From Streptomyces abikoensis (GTDB taxonomy: Bacteria > Actinomycetota > Actinomycetes > Streptomycetales > Streptomycetaceae), in NCBI RefSeq assembly GCF_014648775.1, contig NZ_BMRT01000002.1, forward strand, positions 744,001 through 808,000: a stretch of 64,000 nt of DNA, in the 5' to 3' direction. The notes beneath the pieces were generated by a model, which had not been told where the DNA came from, ran no database searches, and was given only the letters and a program-made list of their open reading frames with translations. A program made the position numbers and the translations under genes. Positions 1-9,111 of this stretch are shown here, one piece after another (the first letter of the stretch is position 1; each line of letters starts with the position of its first letter).

Positions 1-1376
1 CGGCCGGACGCCGGGGCGGTGGCGGCCTGGGATCCGGGCGGGACCGCGGGCGCCACGGGGACCACGGGCGCCGACGCCCGTTTGACGACGGTCTTGCCCA
101 CGACCGGCCCCTCCACCACCGGCGCGCCGGACGGCACCGGCAGTCCCGGCAGCATGCCGCCGCGCTGGAGCAGGGCCACCGAGGTGGCCGAGGCGAGCCC
201 GAAGGCGAGGCAGACCAGCCAGGGCACCCACCACAGGCCGGTGCGCCCGCCGAAGTCCATGGCCCGGCCGACCACGGCGTTGCCCGCGGTGGCCGCGAGG
301 CCGGAGAAGACGTAGAAGAGCCCGAAGTACGTACCGGTCAGGCTCTCCCGCCCGAACATCGGCACCATCTCCAGCACGGTCGGGTGGGCGACCATGATGC
401 CGAAGAAGAGCATGACCGAGCCGACCACCATGACGGTCATCCGCGCCACCGCCTCACTCGTGCCGGCCGGGCTCTCACCACCGCAGACGAGCAGCGGTGG
501 CAGGAAACTGAGGCCCATCACGACCAGGCCCGAACTGACCCACCGGGTACCGCCCCCGTTGCGCTGGAGCGCTCTGGTGATCCGCAGCTGGAACAGCATG
601 TTGGCGAGGGCGCCGGCGGCCAGCAGCACCCCGGCCGAGCCCTTCCAGCCCGAGGCGCTGAGGGCTCCCTCGGGCAGGAGGAGGTAGAGCTGGTTCTCCA
701 TCGTGAACATGCCGATGGTGGAGAAGGAGAACAGCAGGAACCGGCGGTTGCAGAAGGCCTCGCGCCAGTCGCCGAGGACGGTGGCGGAGGGGCCGCGCGG
801 TGGCTCCCCCTTTGTGGGCAGGACCAGCGCCTGGGCGACCGTCAGCGCCCCGAAGATCGCCGCCGCCACCACGGCGCACAACCGGAAGTCGGTCAGGAAC
901 AGCACGCTCCCCAGCAGCAGCCCCATCAGTGAGCCGATGGTGGCGTAGACGTTGAGGAGCGCGAACGACTCGGCCTTGCGTTCGCCCGATTCGAAGGCGA
1001 CGTAGGTGCGTACGGCCGGGTAGAACAGCGCGGCCGCCAGCCCGGTGAGCACGGAGGCGCCGAGCAGCAGCGGCAGCGAGTTGCCGAAGGCGAAGAGGGC
1101 GAAGCCCACGGTGCGCAGGGCACAGCCGGTGATGATCACCACGCGTGGCCCCAGCCGGTCGGTGGCGGAGCCACCGAGGATGAACAGGCCCTGCTGGCTG
1201 AGATTCCGCGCCCCGAGCACCAGCCCGATGAGCGCGGCCGACATTCCCAGGCCCTGCTCCAGATATGCCGCGAGAAACGGCATCAGGAGGTAGAAGCCAA
1301 TGTCGATCCCAAACTGATTGAGCAATAGCAATCGCAATGCGAGTGGAAACTCGCGCGTCGCCCGAATGTTTCTCAT
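1..1376 (-). CDS. MFS transporter (3' end outside window)
   Basis: The reverse frame opens with ATG at 1376 (MRNIRATREFPLALR) and stays open to the left edge, so about 458 residues are visible and the C-terminus is missing. It has the alternating hydrophobic segments of a 12-helix major facilitator. The loop after helix 2 carries a DRLGPR motif like the usual G-x-x-x-D-R-x-G-R signature. The last visible stretch is Ala/Pro/Val-rich and looks like a cytoplasmic tail. It probably exports small molecules by proton antiport in the plasma membrane; no substrate can be read from the sequence. The next gene upstream is more than 500 bp away, so it likely has its own promoter. Confidence 0.85.
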   Translation of the reverse strand, partial: MRNIRATREFPLALRLLLLNQFGIDIGFYLLMPFLAAYLEQGLGMSAALIGLVLGARNLSQQGLFILGGSATDRLGPRVVIITGCALRTVGFALFAFGNSLPLLLGASVLTGLAAALFYPAVRTYVAFESGERKAESFALLNVYATIGSLMGLLLGSVLFLTDFRLCAVVAAAIFGALTVAQALVLPTKGEPPRGPSATVLGDWREAFCNRRFLLFSFSTIGMFTMENQLYLLLPEGALSASGWKGSAGVLLAAGALANMLFQLRITRALQRNGGGTRWVSSGLVVMGLSFLPPLLVCGGESPAGTSEAVARMTVMVVGSVMLFFGIMVAHPTVLEMVPMFGRESLTGTYFGLFYVFSGLAATAGNAVVGRAMDFGGRTGLWWVPWLVCLAFGLASATSVALLQRGGMLPGLPVPSGAPVVEGPVVGKTVVKRASAPVVPVAPAVPPGSQAATAPASG

Positions 1377-1910
1377 GCGCGTTCCTGAATCCAGCCCGGG
1401 CAGGCCGAGACACCCTGAACCACAGGTGCGCCAAGCTCCGGGGGTTTGACCGTGCGTCAAGCGGCAGGGACGGCGACCGAGGCTGCGTTTGGGACTTCTT
1501 CCTGATCAGAGGCCTGATCAAGGGTCAGCGCACCCCGGCGTCCAGATCGTTGGCTCGCTTTTCCGTTCACAGGAACGGTCGCACTCGCTGACGGTGAGAG
1601 GGTGGTCGATCATATGCTTTTGCGATGCATCCTCACTGACCCCCGACTGCTCTCGGAAGAATGAGCAGAGGACACTTTAGCAAAGCAAACCCTTTCCCAA
1701 CAGTGCGCGCGTACGAGCCCGGACGGCTCCGGAGCCAAAGGATCCGCAGGGAATTGCTACCGGTTTTTTCTTCGAGCGCTGGAACGAGGGTGCTGGCGAA
1801 CTGACCTACGATCACACCGGCTGGAAAGCCCGGTAATCCCTCCGTCAGGACCGGGCGCGCATCAGCCGCGCCACCCCTGACGGAGCGTCAACAAGTGGGT
1901 TGACGGGCTG
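1377..1910. other. Intergenic region with a short coding-like remnant
   Basis: These 534 bp lie between the MFS start and the 3' end of the NUDIX gene. The base composition is visibly less GC-biased than that of the flanking genes. On the plus strand, 1681-1836 is open and ends in TAA; its last residues read GFFFERWNEGAGELTYDHTG. That looks like a real C-terminus, but the frame has no start codon and a stop at 1678-1680. I read it as a possible decayed gene end, with low confidence. The promoter for the MFS gene should also be here, but I could not identify a convincing -35/-10 pair. Confidence 0.35.
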
Positions 1911-2402
1911 TCAGCCCTCGCCCAACTCCTCGCCGCACCCCGCGAACCACGTCGGCGCGCCCTTCGCGGCCAGCTTGATCCGTGCGACCGCGAACGGCTC
2001 CATCGGCGGCAGCGCGTCCACCGCGAACCAGCCGACCTCCAGCGACTCGTCGTCGTTGACGCGGGCCTCTCCACCCACCGCGCGGGCCAGGAAACAGATG
2101 TCCATGAACTGGCATTCGTCCCCATTGGGGTAGACGACCCGCTCCAGGGCCTCGACCAGCAGCACCCGCTCCGGCACGCAGTGGACCGAGGTCTCCTCGA
2201 ACACCTCGCGCACGATCGCGGCGGCCGGCTGCTCCCCCGGCTCGGGGATCCCCCCGATGATCGACCACTTCCCGGTGTCGGAGCGCAGCCCGAGCAGCAC
2301 ACGGCCCTCGTCGTCGAGGACGACCGCGCTCGATCCGGGCATCCACAACAGCCGGTCACCGATGAGGGACCGGAGCTCTCGGATGAAATCGGGGGTGGGC
2401 AT
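1911..2402 (-). CDS. NUDIX hydrolase
   Basis: This 163-residue protein has a NUDIX box near residues 50-72. The spacing of the glycine, the first glutamate and the REVFEET core fits GX5EX7REUXEEXGU, but the last glycine is serine (EETSV). NUDIX enzymes hydrolyse nucleoside diphosphates linked to another group, using metal ions held by the box glutamates. A single small domain without an extra recognition module does not reveal the substrate. It starts with ATG at 2402 and is probably transcribed alone. It is cytoplasmic, with no membrane segment. Confidence 0.85.
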   Translation of the reverse strand: MPTPDFIRELRSLIGDRLLWMPGSSAVVLDDEGRVLLGLRSDTGKWSIIGGIPEPGEQPAAAIVREVFEETSVHCVPERVLLVEALERVVYPNGDECQFMDICFLARAVGGEARVNDDESLEVGWFAVDALPPMEPFAVARIKLAAKGAPTWFAGCGEELGEG

Positions 2403-2550
2403 GCGCCGAGCCTAGCCAACGGCCACCCGGCCGCACCGCCCGGTCCCGAAGGCGCGCACCGCCCGGTCCCGGGGCGCACACCGCAGACGTCCCGGAGGCG
2501 CGCACCGCAGGCTCGTACGCCGGGGTGCTCGAAATCGTACGCGCGCCCCG

Positions 2551-3138
2551 TCAGGCGTGCGCGGAGCGGCCGCCGAGCATCCGGAGCCGGTCGCGGATCA
2601 CGCGCACGGCGGCCTCGGCGTCATCGACGGTGACCGTGTACATACGGCCGTCCCCGAGCCGGACGACGAAGCCCTCGCCGCGCCGGACGACCACGCCCGT
2701 GCCCTTCTCCGGGCGCCAGCGATAGCCCCAGCCGCCCCACTGGCGCGGGGTGACGCGCGGATCGAAGTCCGCGCCGACCACATGGGTCAGCGGAATGCGG
2801 GTGCGCGGTACGCCGATGTGACCGCAGCGGATCTCCAGGGTGTCCTTGTCGACCCGCACGGCCACGTGCACGAAGGCGATGGTGCCGTACAGCATCAGCA
2901 GGCCCGCCGCCACACAGCCGACGACGGCCATCACCAGGGGGGCGAGCCCGGACGTCCACGCGCTGTCGACGGCAAGCTCGACACCGAGCGCCAGGCACGC
3001 GGCGCCCACGGCGGCCAGCAGCCACTGGACACGGTTGGTCGCGCGCCCCGTCCAGACGGCGGGCGCCTCCGGCCGCTCGTCGTCACCGGGGCGCGACGCG
3101 CTCCCCTGCTCCCGCGGGTCCTCGGAGTGGTCCCTCAT
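2551..3138 (-). CDS. Two-helix membrane protein with PH-like C-terminus
   Basis: Starting from ATG at 3138 the protein has 195 residues. A charged N-terminus is followed by two hydrophobic segments near residues 35-55 and 63-83, then a soluble beta-rich domain (RVDKDTLEIRCG ... GTGVVVRRGEGFVVRLGDGRMYTVTVDD). The layout resembles small actinobacterial membrane proteins with a PH-like cytoplasmic domain, whose function is not established. An in-frame start 54 bp further upstream is possible, but its product begins with a low-complexity Arg/Pro stretch. No strong ribosome-binding site is visible at either start. Confidence 0.7.
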   Translation of the reverse strand: MRDHSEDPREQGSASRPGDDERPEAPAVWTGRATNRVQWLLAAVGAACLALGVELAVDSAWTSGLAPLVMAVVGCVAAGLLMLYGTIAFVHVAVRVDKDTLEIRCGHIGVPRTRIPLTHVVGADFDPRVTPRQWGGWGYRWRPEKGTGVVVRRGEGFVVRLGDGRMYTVTVDDAEAAVRVIRDRLRMLGGRSAHA

Positions 3139-3228
3139 ACCGGGCAGCCTACTCACGTTCCGCCACCGCGGCAGGGGTGCGCGCGGACGCACCGCGACCG
3201 GGCCGTGCAGCGGGACGTAACGGACGGG

Positions 3229-4026
3229 TCAGGAGCGCGCGGCGCTCACGGCACCGAGCGAACGGCCCTCGGCGTAGCCGAGCGAAGCCGCCCCCAGCTC
3301 CCCCTCGCGGCCGGTGAGCAGCACGGTCACCCGGCCCGTGGGCGCGGCGCCGGGGTCGGGCTCGGTACCGGCGCGGCGCAGCGCCTGGGTGGCGACGGCC
3401 GTGGCGGAGCCGTACAGCTCCACCGGCCGGGCGCCGGGCGCCTGGATCTCTGCGACGGCGGCGCGGATGCGCTCGGCGACCAGCTCGTAGTGGGTGCAGC
3501 CCAGGACCAGGCCGCGCACATCGGCCGGCGTGTTGGCGGCGGCGGCGCGCACCGCGGCGGCGATGGCGTCCGCGTCGGCGTGCTCCACGGCGTCGGCGAG
3601 GCCGGGGCAGGGCACCTCGGTGACCTCGACCCCGGCGGCGAAATCGCGGATCAGCCCGCGCTGGTAGGGGCTGCCGGTGGTGGCGGGGGTGGCCCAGATG
3701 GCGACGGGTCCGCCGTCGGCCGCCGCCGGCTTGATCGCCGGGACGGTCCCGATGACGGGGAGGCCCGGCTCCAGCTCGGCGCGTATGGCCTCCAGCGCGT
3801 GGACCGAGGCCGTGTTGCAGGCCACGATCAGCGCGTCGGGCCGGTGCGCGGCGGCCGCGCGGGCGCAGGCCAGGGCGTGCTGGGTGAGGTCCTCGGGGGT
3901 GCGGGGGCCCCACGGCATGCTGGCCGGGTCGGAGGAGAGGACCAGATCGGCGTCGGGGCGCAGCCGGCGCACGGCGGCGGCCGCTGCCAGCAGGCCGTTT
4001 CCGGAGTCGATGAGCGCGATCTTCAC
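3229..4026 (-). CDS. Aspartate/glutamate racemase family protein
   Basis: This 265-residue protein has the hallmarks of the Asp/Glu racemase superfamily. There is an N-terminal IDSGNG motif, a first catalytic-cysteine motif VACNTAS near residue 70, and a second motif LGCTHYE near residue 175. Both cysteines needed for the two-base cofactor-independent mechanism are present. The length fits glutamate racemase (MurI), which supplies D-glutamate for peptidoglycan. However, the first motif is DSGNGLL rather than the usual DSGVGGL, so a paralogue with another substrate is possible. Streptomycetes normally carry a more canonical murI elsewhere. It is transcribed away from the following glycosyltransferase gene. 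Confidence 0.75.
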   Translation of the reverse strand: MKIALIDSGNGLLAAAAAVRRLRPDADLVLSSDPASMPWGPRTPEDLTQHALACARAAAAHRPDALIVACNTASVHALEAIRAELEPGLPVIGTVPAIKPAAADGGPVAIWATPATTGSPYQRGLIRDFAAGVEVTEVPCPGLADAVEHADADAIAAAVRAAAANTPADVRGLVLGCTHYELVAERIRAAVAEIQAPGARPVELYGSATAVATQALRRAGTEPDPGAAPTGRVTVLLTGREGELGAASLGYAEGRSLGAVSAARS

Positions 4027-4084
4027 CCGGTCACTTTAATCGATGTGCCCGTCGTGACGGCCCGGGCTGCGGCAGACTGCGACG

Positions 4085-5254
4085 GTGAGCGCGCTGACGT
4101 GGATCACTGCGGCCTCCCTGGCCGCATGGGCCTGGCTGCTGCTGGGGCAGGGGTTCTTCTGGCGTACGGACGTCGGGCTGCCGCCCCGGACCCCGCCCGA
4201 GGACTGGCCCGCGGTCGCCGTGGTCGTGCCCGCCCGGGACGAGGCGGAGGTGCTGCCCACGAGCCTGCCGTCGCTGCTCGCGCAGGACTATCCGGGGCCG
4301 CTGGAGATCTTCCTCGTCGACGACGGGAGCACCGACGGCACGGGCGAGCTGGCCCGGGCCCTGGCCGGGGAGCGCGGCGGGCCGCCGCTGACCGTGTCCT
4401 CGCCCGGGGAGCCCGCCCCCGGCTGGACGGGGAAGCTGTGGGCCGTGCGGCACGGCATGGCGCTCGCCCTGGACCGTACCGGCGCCGAGTACCTGCTGCT
4501 CACGGACGCGGACATCGCCCACGCCCCGGACAGCCTGCGGGAGCTGGTGGCGGCGGCCCGGAGCGGGGAGCTGGACCTGGTGTCGCAGATGGCCCGGCTG
4601 CGGGTCGCCACGTTCTGGGAGCGGATGGTCGTCCCGGCCTTCGTGTACTTCTTCGCCCAGCTGTACCCCTTCCGGTGGGTCAACCGGCCCGGCGGACGGA
4701 CGGCCGCGGCGGCCGGCGGCTGTGTGCTGCTGCGCCGCGAGGCCGCGCTGCGGGCCGGGGTGCCGGAGAGCATCCGGCAGGCGGTGATCGACGACGTGGC
4801 GCTGGCGCGGGCGGTGCGGCGCTCGGGCGGCCGGATCTGGCTGGGGCTGGCGGACCGGGTCGAGAGCGTGCGGCCGTATCCGGGCCTGGGGCCGCTGTGG
4901 CGGATGGTCTCGCGCAGCGCCTACGCCCAGCTGCTCCACAGCCCGCCGCTGCTGGCGGCCACGGTCGCCGGGCTGGCGGTGGTGTACCTCGCGCCGCCGG
5001 TGGCCGTCGTGGCGGGCGCGCTGAGCGGCGCCGTCGTACCGCTGGTGTGCGGGGCGCTGGCGTGGGCGGTGATGGCGGGGACGTACGCGCCGATGCTGCG
5101 CCACTACCGGCAGCCCCTGTGGCTCGCCCCGCTGCTGCCGGTCACGGGGCTGCTGTACCTGCTGATGACGGTGGACTCGGCGGTGCAGCATCACCGGGGG
5201 CGGGGCGCGGCCTGGAAGGGGCGGACGTACGCCCGCCCGGAGGCCGCGCCCTGA
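4085..5254 (+). CDS. hpnB: HpnB-type family 2 glycosyltransferase
   Basis: GTG at 4085 opens a 389-residue membrane glycosyltransferase. A short N-terminal hydrophobic helix precedes a GT-A domain with VVVPARDEAEV, the nucleotide-sugar motif FLVDDGSTDGT and a DAD metal-binding motif (TDADIAHAP). Three or four C-terminal transmembrane helices follow (residues about 290-375). The stretch YPFRWVNRPGGRTAAAAGGC is characteristic of the hopene-associated glycosyltransferase HpnB. That family accompanies hopanoid genes, and its exact substrate is not settled. No other hopanoid gene lies in this window, so the role in hopanoid or other glycolipid synthesis is inferred from family resemblance. Confidence 0.75.
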   Translation: MSALTWITAASLAAWAWLLLGQGFFWRTDVGLPPRTPPEDWPAVAVVVPARDEAEVLPTSLPSLLAQDYPGPLEIFLVDDGSTDGTGELARALAGERGGPPLTVSSPGEPAPGWTGKLWAVRHGMALALDRTGAEYLLLTDADIAHAPDSLRELVAAARSGELDLVSQMARLRVATFWERMVVPAFVYFFAQLYPFRWVNRPGGRTAAAAGGCVLLRREAALRAGVPESIRQAVIDDVALARAVRRSGGRIWLGLADRVESVRPYPGLGPLWRMVSRSAYAQLLHSPPLLAATVAGLAVVYLAPPVAVVAGALSGAVVPLVCGALAWAVMAGTYAPMLRHYRQPLWLAPLLPVTGLLYLLMTVDSAVQHHRGRGAAWKGRTYARPEAAP

Positions 5255-5273
5255 GCCGTATCCGGGGCCGGGG

Positions 5274-6542
5274 TCATTTGCGGCCGGGTGTCCAGTTCAG
5301 GCCCCAGTCGTAGGCGCGGTCCAGGGTGCGCTGGGGGCTGACGCCCCGGTCGGGCACGAGGTAGCGGGCCTCGCGCTGGACGACGAGCTCGCCGCCGCTG
5401 TTGGTGATCAGGACGAGGGCGCAGACGTTGGAGGCGACGACGCACTCGTCGAGCGAGAACTCGATCGGCGCCCCGTGCTGCGGCTGGAGGGTGACGGTGG
5501 CGTGGAGGCCGGCGAAACTGGTGGCGCCCTCGTAGATCGTGACGAAGACGAGGACGCGCCGGAAGGCGGCCGTGTGATCGAGGTTGACGGTCAGGTTCTC
5601 CCCGGATTCCACCGCGCCGGTCCGGTCGTCGCCGTCGAGGTGGATGTACGGGGGCCGGTGGAGCGAGCCGAAGGAGTTGCCGAGGGCCTGCACCACGCCC
5701 TTGGTGCCGTCGGCGAGCTCGAAGAGGGCGCCCAGGTCGAGGTCGATACCGGGCTGGAGCGCCAGGCCCAGCCGCTGTCCCCAGGTCCTGGTCTGTTGCC
5801 GTATCGACCAGTTGAGGTTGACCCGCAGCACGCCGGACGTGCCGCCCTGTTTGGCGAGGGAGACCCTCGGGGCGTCCTTGGTGAGCGTGACCTTGGTCAG
5901 CCGCACGGTCCGGTCGGGAACCGGTGCGGGGGCGGGCACCGGCGCGGGCGCCGGCACAGGAGCGGGCGCGGGACCGGTGGAAGGGGCGGGCGCCGGGGCC
6001 GGGGGGACCGGGGCCGCCGGCCGGTCGACGGTGATGCCGTAGTCGGTCGCCAGGCCCTCCAGGCCGCTGCTGTAGCCCTGCCCCACCGCGCGGAACTTCC
6101 ACTCGCCCTGCCGCCGGTAGAGCTCGCCCAGCACGAAGGCGGTCTCGACGGTGGCGTCCCGGCTCTCGAAGCGCGCCAGCTCCGTGCCGGCCGCCGCGTC
6201 CAGGACGCGGATGCCCAGTCCCGGCACCCGCCCGAAGGCGCCGCCGTCGGCGGAGGCGGCGAGCACGACTGTCTCGACGGCGGGTTCCAGGGCGGCGAGA
6301 TCGACGGTGAGGGTGTCGGTCACCGTCCCGTCCGCCGTGCGCTTGCCGTCGTGGCGCACGGCGCCCGAGGGATGGACCGGCTGGTTGTAGAAGACGAGGT
6401 CCGCGTCCGAGCGGACCCGGCCCGCCGAGAGGAGCAGCGCGGAGGCGTCGGCGTCGGGCACCCCCGGCCCCGTACGCCAGCGCAGCTCGATCCGTACCAC
6501 CTGCGAAGGTATCCGGACATTGGCGCCTTTGAGCATTTCCAT
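5274..6542 (-). CDS. TerD-family stress protein, two Ter domains
   Basis: I chose ATG at 6542 ([13 protein letters not shown]) because GGAGGGG lies just upstream in the transcript and the TerD domain starts here; the open frame extends 144 bp further. The 422-residue product has an N-terminal TerD domain (about 1-180). Its [10 protein letters not shown] and [12 protein letters not shown] stretches resemble the calcium-binding loops of the family. An Ala-Pro repeat linker follows (about residues 185-220), then a second TerA-like domain. TerD proteins are linked to tellurite resistance, stress and calcium signalling; no chemical activity is proven. It is divergent from the DUF6643 gene. Confidence 0.85.
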   Translation of the reverse strand: MEMLKGANVRIPSQVVRIELRWRTGPGVPDADASALLLSAGRVRSDADLVFYNQPVHPSGAVRHDGKRTADGTVTDTLTVDLAALEPAVETVVLAASADGGAFGRVPGLGIRVLDAAAGTELARFESRDATVETAFVLGELYRRQGEWKFRAVGQGYSSGLEGLATDYGITVDRPAAPVPPAPAPAPSTGPAPAPVPAPAPVPAPAPVPDRTVRLTKVTLTKDAPRVSLAKQGGTSGVLRVNLNWSIRQQTRTWGQRLGLALQPGIDLDLGALFELADGTKGVVQALGNSFGSLHRPPYIHLDGDDRTGAVESGENLTVNLDHTAAFRRVLVFVTIYEGATSFAGLHATVTLQPQHGAPIEFSLDECVVASNVCALVLITNSGGELVVQREARYLVPDRGVSPQRTLDRAYDWGLNWTPGRK

Positions 6543-6709
6543 CCTCAACCCCTCCGAAATGACCCGGCTCTTTACGCGATCCCAACGTACCTTGACGACC
6601 GATTTCCCCAGGTTCGATGGGATTGGTAAAGCGGCCCTGTTCCGGGCCCCGCAAACAACCCCCGTACCCGTCTCCCCAACCGGCACAGCATGGGCTTAAC
6701 TTATGGGCT

Positions 6710-7243
6710 ATGACCTCCCCCCGCAGCACCTACGGCGGTGGCTACTACGCCTCGTCGTCCTTCCCGGACACCCCCATCTACGACAGCCTCGTCGCCGAGC
6801 GGGGCACCCCGCAGATCGCGCCGATCCGGGTGTCCTCCCCGTACGACTTCGGTGCCGGCCCCGCCCCCGCCCCGGCCCAGAGCAACCTGCCCGCACTGCC
6901 GGCCCTGCCCTCCGGCCCCTCCTCCCACCAGGCGCCCCCGGCGGGTTACGCCGCGCCGGCCCCGCAGTACGGCGGCCAGCCCGCCGGCATGGGCCAGCCG
7001 ATGCAGGCCCCGGGCCCCGGCCTCCAGCAGACGCCCGCCCCGTACATCCCGCAGCAGGCCAACACGCCGCGCGCCGGCTACGCGGGTCCGGCGCCGCTGC
7101 AGACGCAGCAGCGCCCGGGTGCCGCGTCCGCGAGCCCGGCCGGTTTCGACGCGATGCGCCCGGTGGCGCCCCGCCCGGCGCAGGCGCAGTACGAGGACCC
7201 GTACGGCGGCGGCCGCCCGTACCCGGAGCAGCGGGGATACTGA
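6710..7243 (+). CDS. DUF6643-type Pro/Gln/Ala-rich protein
   Basis: The likely start is ATG at 6710 (MTSPRSTYGGG), giving 177 residues. The first 50 residues (PDTPIYDSLVAERGTPQIAP) match a small conserved Streptomyces family. The rest is low-complexity, rich in Pro, Ala, Gly and Gln, and probably disordered. There is no signal peptide or membrane segment, and the function is unknown. The start has no recognisable ribosome-binding site. An AT-rich TTAACTTAT sits about 8-14 bp upstream and could be a -10 element, which would make the transcript leaderless; I see no good -35 for it. Confidence 0.7.
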   Translation: MTSPRSTYGGGYYASSSFPDTPIYDSLVAERGTPQIAPIRVSSPYDFGAGPAPAPAQSNLPALPALPSGPSSHQAPPAGYAAPAPQYGGQPAGMGQPMQAPGPGLQQTPAPYIPQQANTPRAGYAGPAPLQTQQRPGAASASPAGFDAMRPVAPRPAQAQYEDPYGGGRPYPEQRGY

Positions 7244-7308
7244 CCCGCGGCCCGGCGCGGGCCCACCGGGGGCGGCCAACTGTCATATCCGGCTGGCAAA
7301 ATGGCCGC

Positions 7309-8145
7309 ATGCCCCGTTCCGTGCTGTCCTCGGTCCATTTCTACCCGGTGAAGTCGATGGCGGGGTGTGCTCCCGGCGAGGCGGCCGTGGAGCCTTGGGG
7401 GCTCGCCGGGGACCGCAGATGGATGGTGGTGGATCCGGAGCACCGGATGATCACCCAACGGCAGGAGCCGCGGCTCGCGTTGGCCGCGGCCGAGCCGCTG
7501 CCGGGCGGCGGGGTGCGGCTGACCGCCCCCGGCGCCGAGCCCCTGGAGGTGGCCGTGCCCGCTCCGGCCGACGGGCCGGGCGGCACGGTCGTCGCGGAGA
7601 TCTTCCGGGACAAGGTGGAGGCGGTGCCCGCGGGCGGGGCCGCCGAGGCATGGCTGACGGCCTTCCTGGGCACCGGCGCCCGGCTCGTCCACATGGACGA
7701 CCCGGCCCGCCGCCGCCCGGTCGACCCCGACTACGCGCGGCCCGGCGAGACGGTCAGCTTCGCCGACGGCTATCCACTGCTGGTCGCCACGACCGCCTCG
7801 CTGCGGGAGCTCAACTCCCTGATCGCCCGGGGCGACCGCGCCGACGAGGGGCCGCTTCCCATGGACCGCTTCCGGCCCAACGTGGTCGTCGACGGCACGG
7901 CTCCCTGGGCGGAGGACGAGTGGCGGCGGGTGCGCGTCGGCGAGGTGACCTTCCGCGCGGTCAAGCCCTGTGCCCGCTGTGTCGTGACCACCACCGATCA
8001 GCGCACGGCCGAGCGCGGCAAGGAACCCCTGCGCACCCTGGCCCGGCACCACCGGATCGACGGCAAGGCCGTGTTCGGCAGGAACCTGATACCCGAGCAC
8101 ACGGGGACCGTCCGGGTCGGCGATCCGGTCGAAATCCTCGCCTGA
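7309..8145 (+). CDS. MOSC domain protein (YcbX/mARC-like)
   Basis: This 278-residue protein starts with ATG at 7309. The N-terminal half is a MOSC beta-barrel (SSVHFYPVKSMAGCAP, LAGDRRWMVVD). The C-terminal half is the MOSC domain, with the conserved Cys region KPCARCVVTTTDQ near residues 222-234 and NLIPEHTGTVRVGD at the end. Relatives such as E. coli YcbX and the mitochondrial amidoxime reducing component carry a molybdenum cofactor and reduce N-hydroxylated compounds. The conserved cysteine is the expected Mo ligand. An electron donor partner is not encoded nearby, so the in vivo role is open. Confidence 0.85.
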   Translation: MPRSVLSSVHFYPVKSMAGCAPGEAAVEPWGLAGDRRWMVVDPEHRMITQRQEPRLALAAAEPLPGGGVRLTAPGAEPLEVAVPAPADGPGGTVVAEIFRDKVEAVPAGGAAEAWLTAFLGTGARLVHMDDPARRRPVDPDYARPGETVSFADGYPLLVATTASLRELNSLIARGDRADEGPLPMDRFRPNVVVDGTAPWAEDEWRRVRVGEVTFRAVKPCARCVVTTTDQRTAERGKEPLRTLARHHRIDGKAVFGRNLIPEHTGTVRVGDPVEILA

Positions 8146-8293
8146 GCCCTTCTCACCCCGCCTGTCCCGCCCCGTCCGTCCTGTCCAGCTCGTCCGGCTC
8201 GTCCTTCGTCGTCCCGTCTTCCGTCAACGTGCCGCCGCGAACGGCAGCCGCGAGGGGTGATTTTCCGCCCTCCGCCGCCTTCCTCCGCATGCG

Positions 8294-9001
8294 GTGCCCG
8301 GTGTGAGGTATTTACGGACGCGTAAGGGGGTGAACACCATACGCGCGACGCTTTCCTTCTGGCTGTCCCTGTGGCGCCGGCGGCGCAGTCCGCTGCGGCG
8401 CCGGAGCGATGTCGTCGAGGCCTGGGCAGGGGTGGCCGCCGTGGTGCTGACGCTGCTCGTGGGGCCGGCCCTGGGCTGGACGGCGGGCTCCCTGGCCCAC
8501 GAGGCGCTCCGGGAGACCGTCCGGGACCAGCACCTCCACCGCCATCTGGTGACCGCCACCGCCCTGGCCCCTGTCTCCGGGAGCACCGACGGCCACGAGG
8601 CCGGTGCGGGGCGGGAGGCCGGTGCGGGGCGGGAGGCCGGTGCGGGGCGCGACGGTGGTGCCGGGCGCGACGGCTACCGGCGCGTCCTCGCCCGCTGGCG
8701 GGGTCCGGACGGCCTGGAGCGCACGGGCCTGGTGGCCGTCCGTCAGTACGCGCGGCCCGGCGAGCCCTTCCCGCTGTGGACCGACGACCGCGGCGCCGCC
8801 GTGAGCCGTCCCATGGACGGCGCGGCCGCCGCCGTCCACGCGGTGCTCGCGGGCCTGGGAGCGGCGGGCGCCGCCGCCGGCCTGGTCGAGGGGGCGCGCA
8901 GGATGGTGGTCTGGCGGCTCGCGCGCCGCCGGTACGCCGAGTGGGACCAGGCATGGGAGCGCGCCGGGCACACCTGGGGGCGGGCCGACGCGGGAAGCTG
9001 A
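8294..9001 (+). CDS. Rv1733c-like two-helix membrane protein
   Basis: The open frame starts with GTG at 8294; a second GTG at 8330 is preceded by AAGGGGG and is an equally good start. The protein has about 235 residues: an Arg-rich N-terminus, a hydrophobic segment near 45-68, an external-looking central region, and a second segment near 178-200 before a basic tail. This layout matches the actinobacterial Rv1733c family of membrane proteins of unknown function. The middle holds a short Ala-Gly-Arg-Glu repeat encoded by perfect 18-bp tandem repeats, which probably varies in copy number between strains. Confidence 0.7.
   Translation: MPGVRYLRTRKGVNTIRATLSFWLSLWRRRRSPLRRRSDVVEAWAGVAAVVLTLLVGPALGWTAGSLAHEALRETVRDQHLHRHLVTATALAPVSGSTDGHEAGAGREAGAGREAGAGRDGGAGRDGYRRVLARWRGPDGLERTGLVAVRQYARPGEPFPLWTDDRGAAVSRPMDGAAAAVHAVLAGLGAAGAAAGLVEGARRMVVWRLARRRYAEWDQAWERAGHTWGRADAGS
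8597..8650. repeat. Three 18-bp tandem repeats inside a membrane protein gene
   Basis: The unit GAGGCCGGTGCGGGGCGG occurs at 8597-8614, 8615-8632 and 8633-8650 (last base changed), followed by a degenerate fourth copy. The period is six codons, so copy-number change would keep the frame. It encodes Glu-Ala-Gly-Ala-Gly-Arg repeats in the extracytoplasmic region. Confidence 0.85.
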
Positions 9002-9111
9002 CGAGGGTCCCGGACAGCCAACTCCCGTGCTCCGCGCGCGCTACGGTGGTGCGGCCGGTACTCCTCCGTCCCGGATGCACACACACGCTTACGTGGGGGC
9101 ACAGCAGCACC

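Noticed and set aside
2557..5313. Plus-strand open frame of over 900 codons
   Set aside because: Its translation is Gly/Arg/Ala/Asp low-complexity and it runs antisense to three well-supported genes and out of frame with hpnB. It is a GC-bias shadow.
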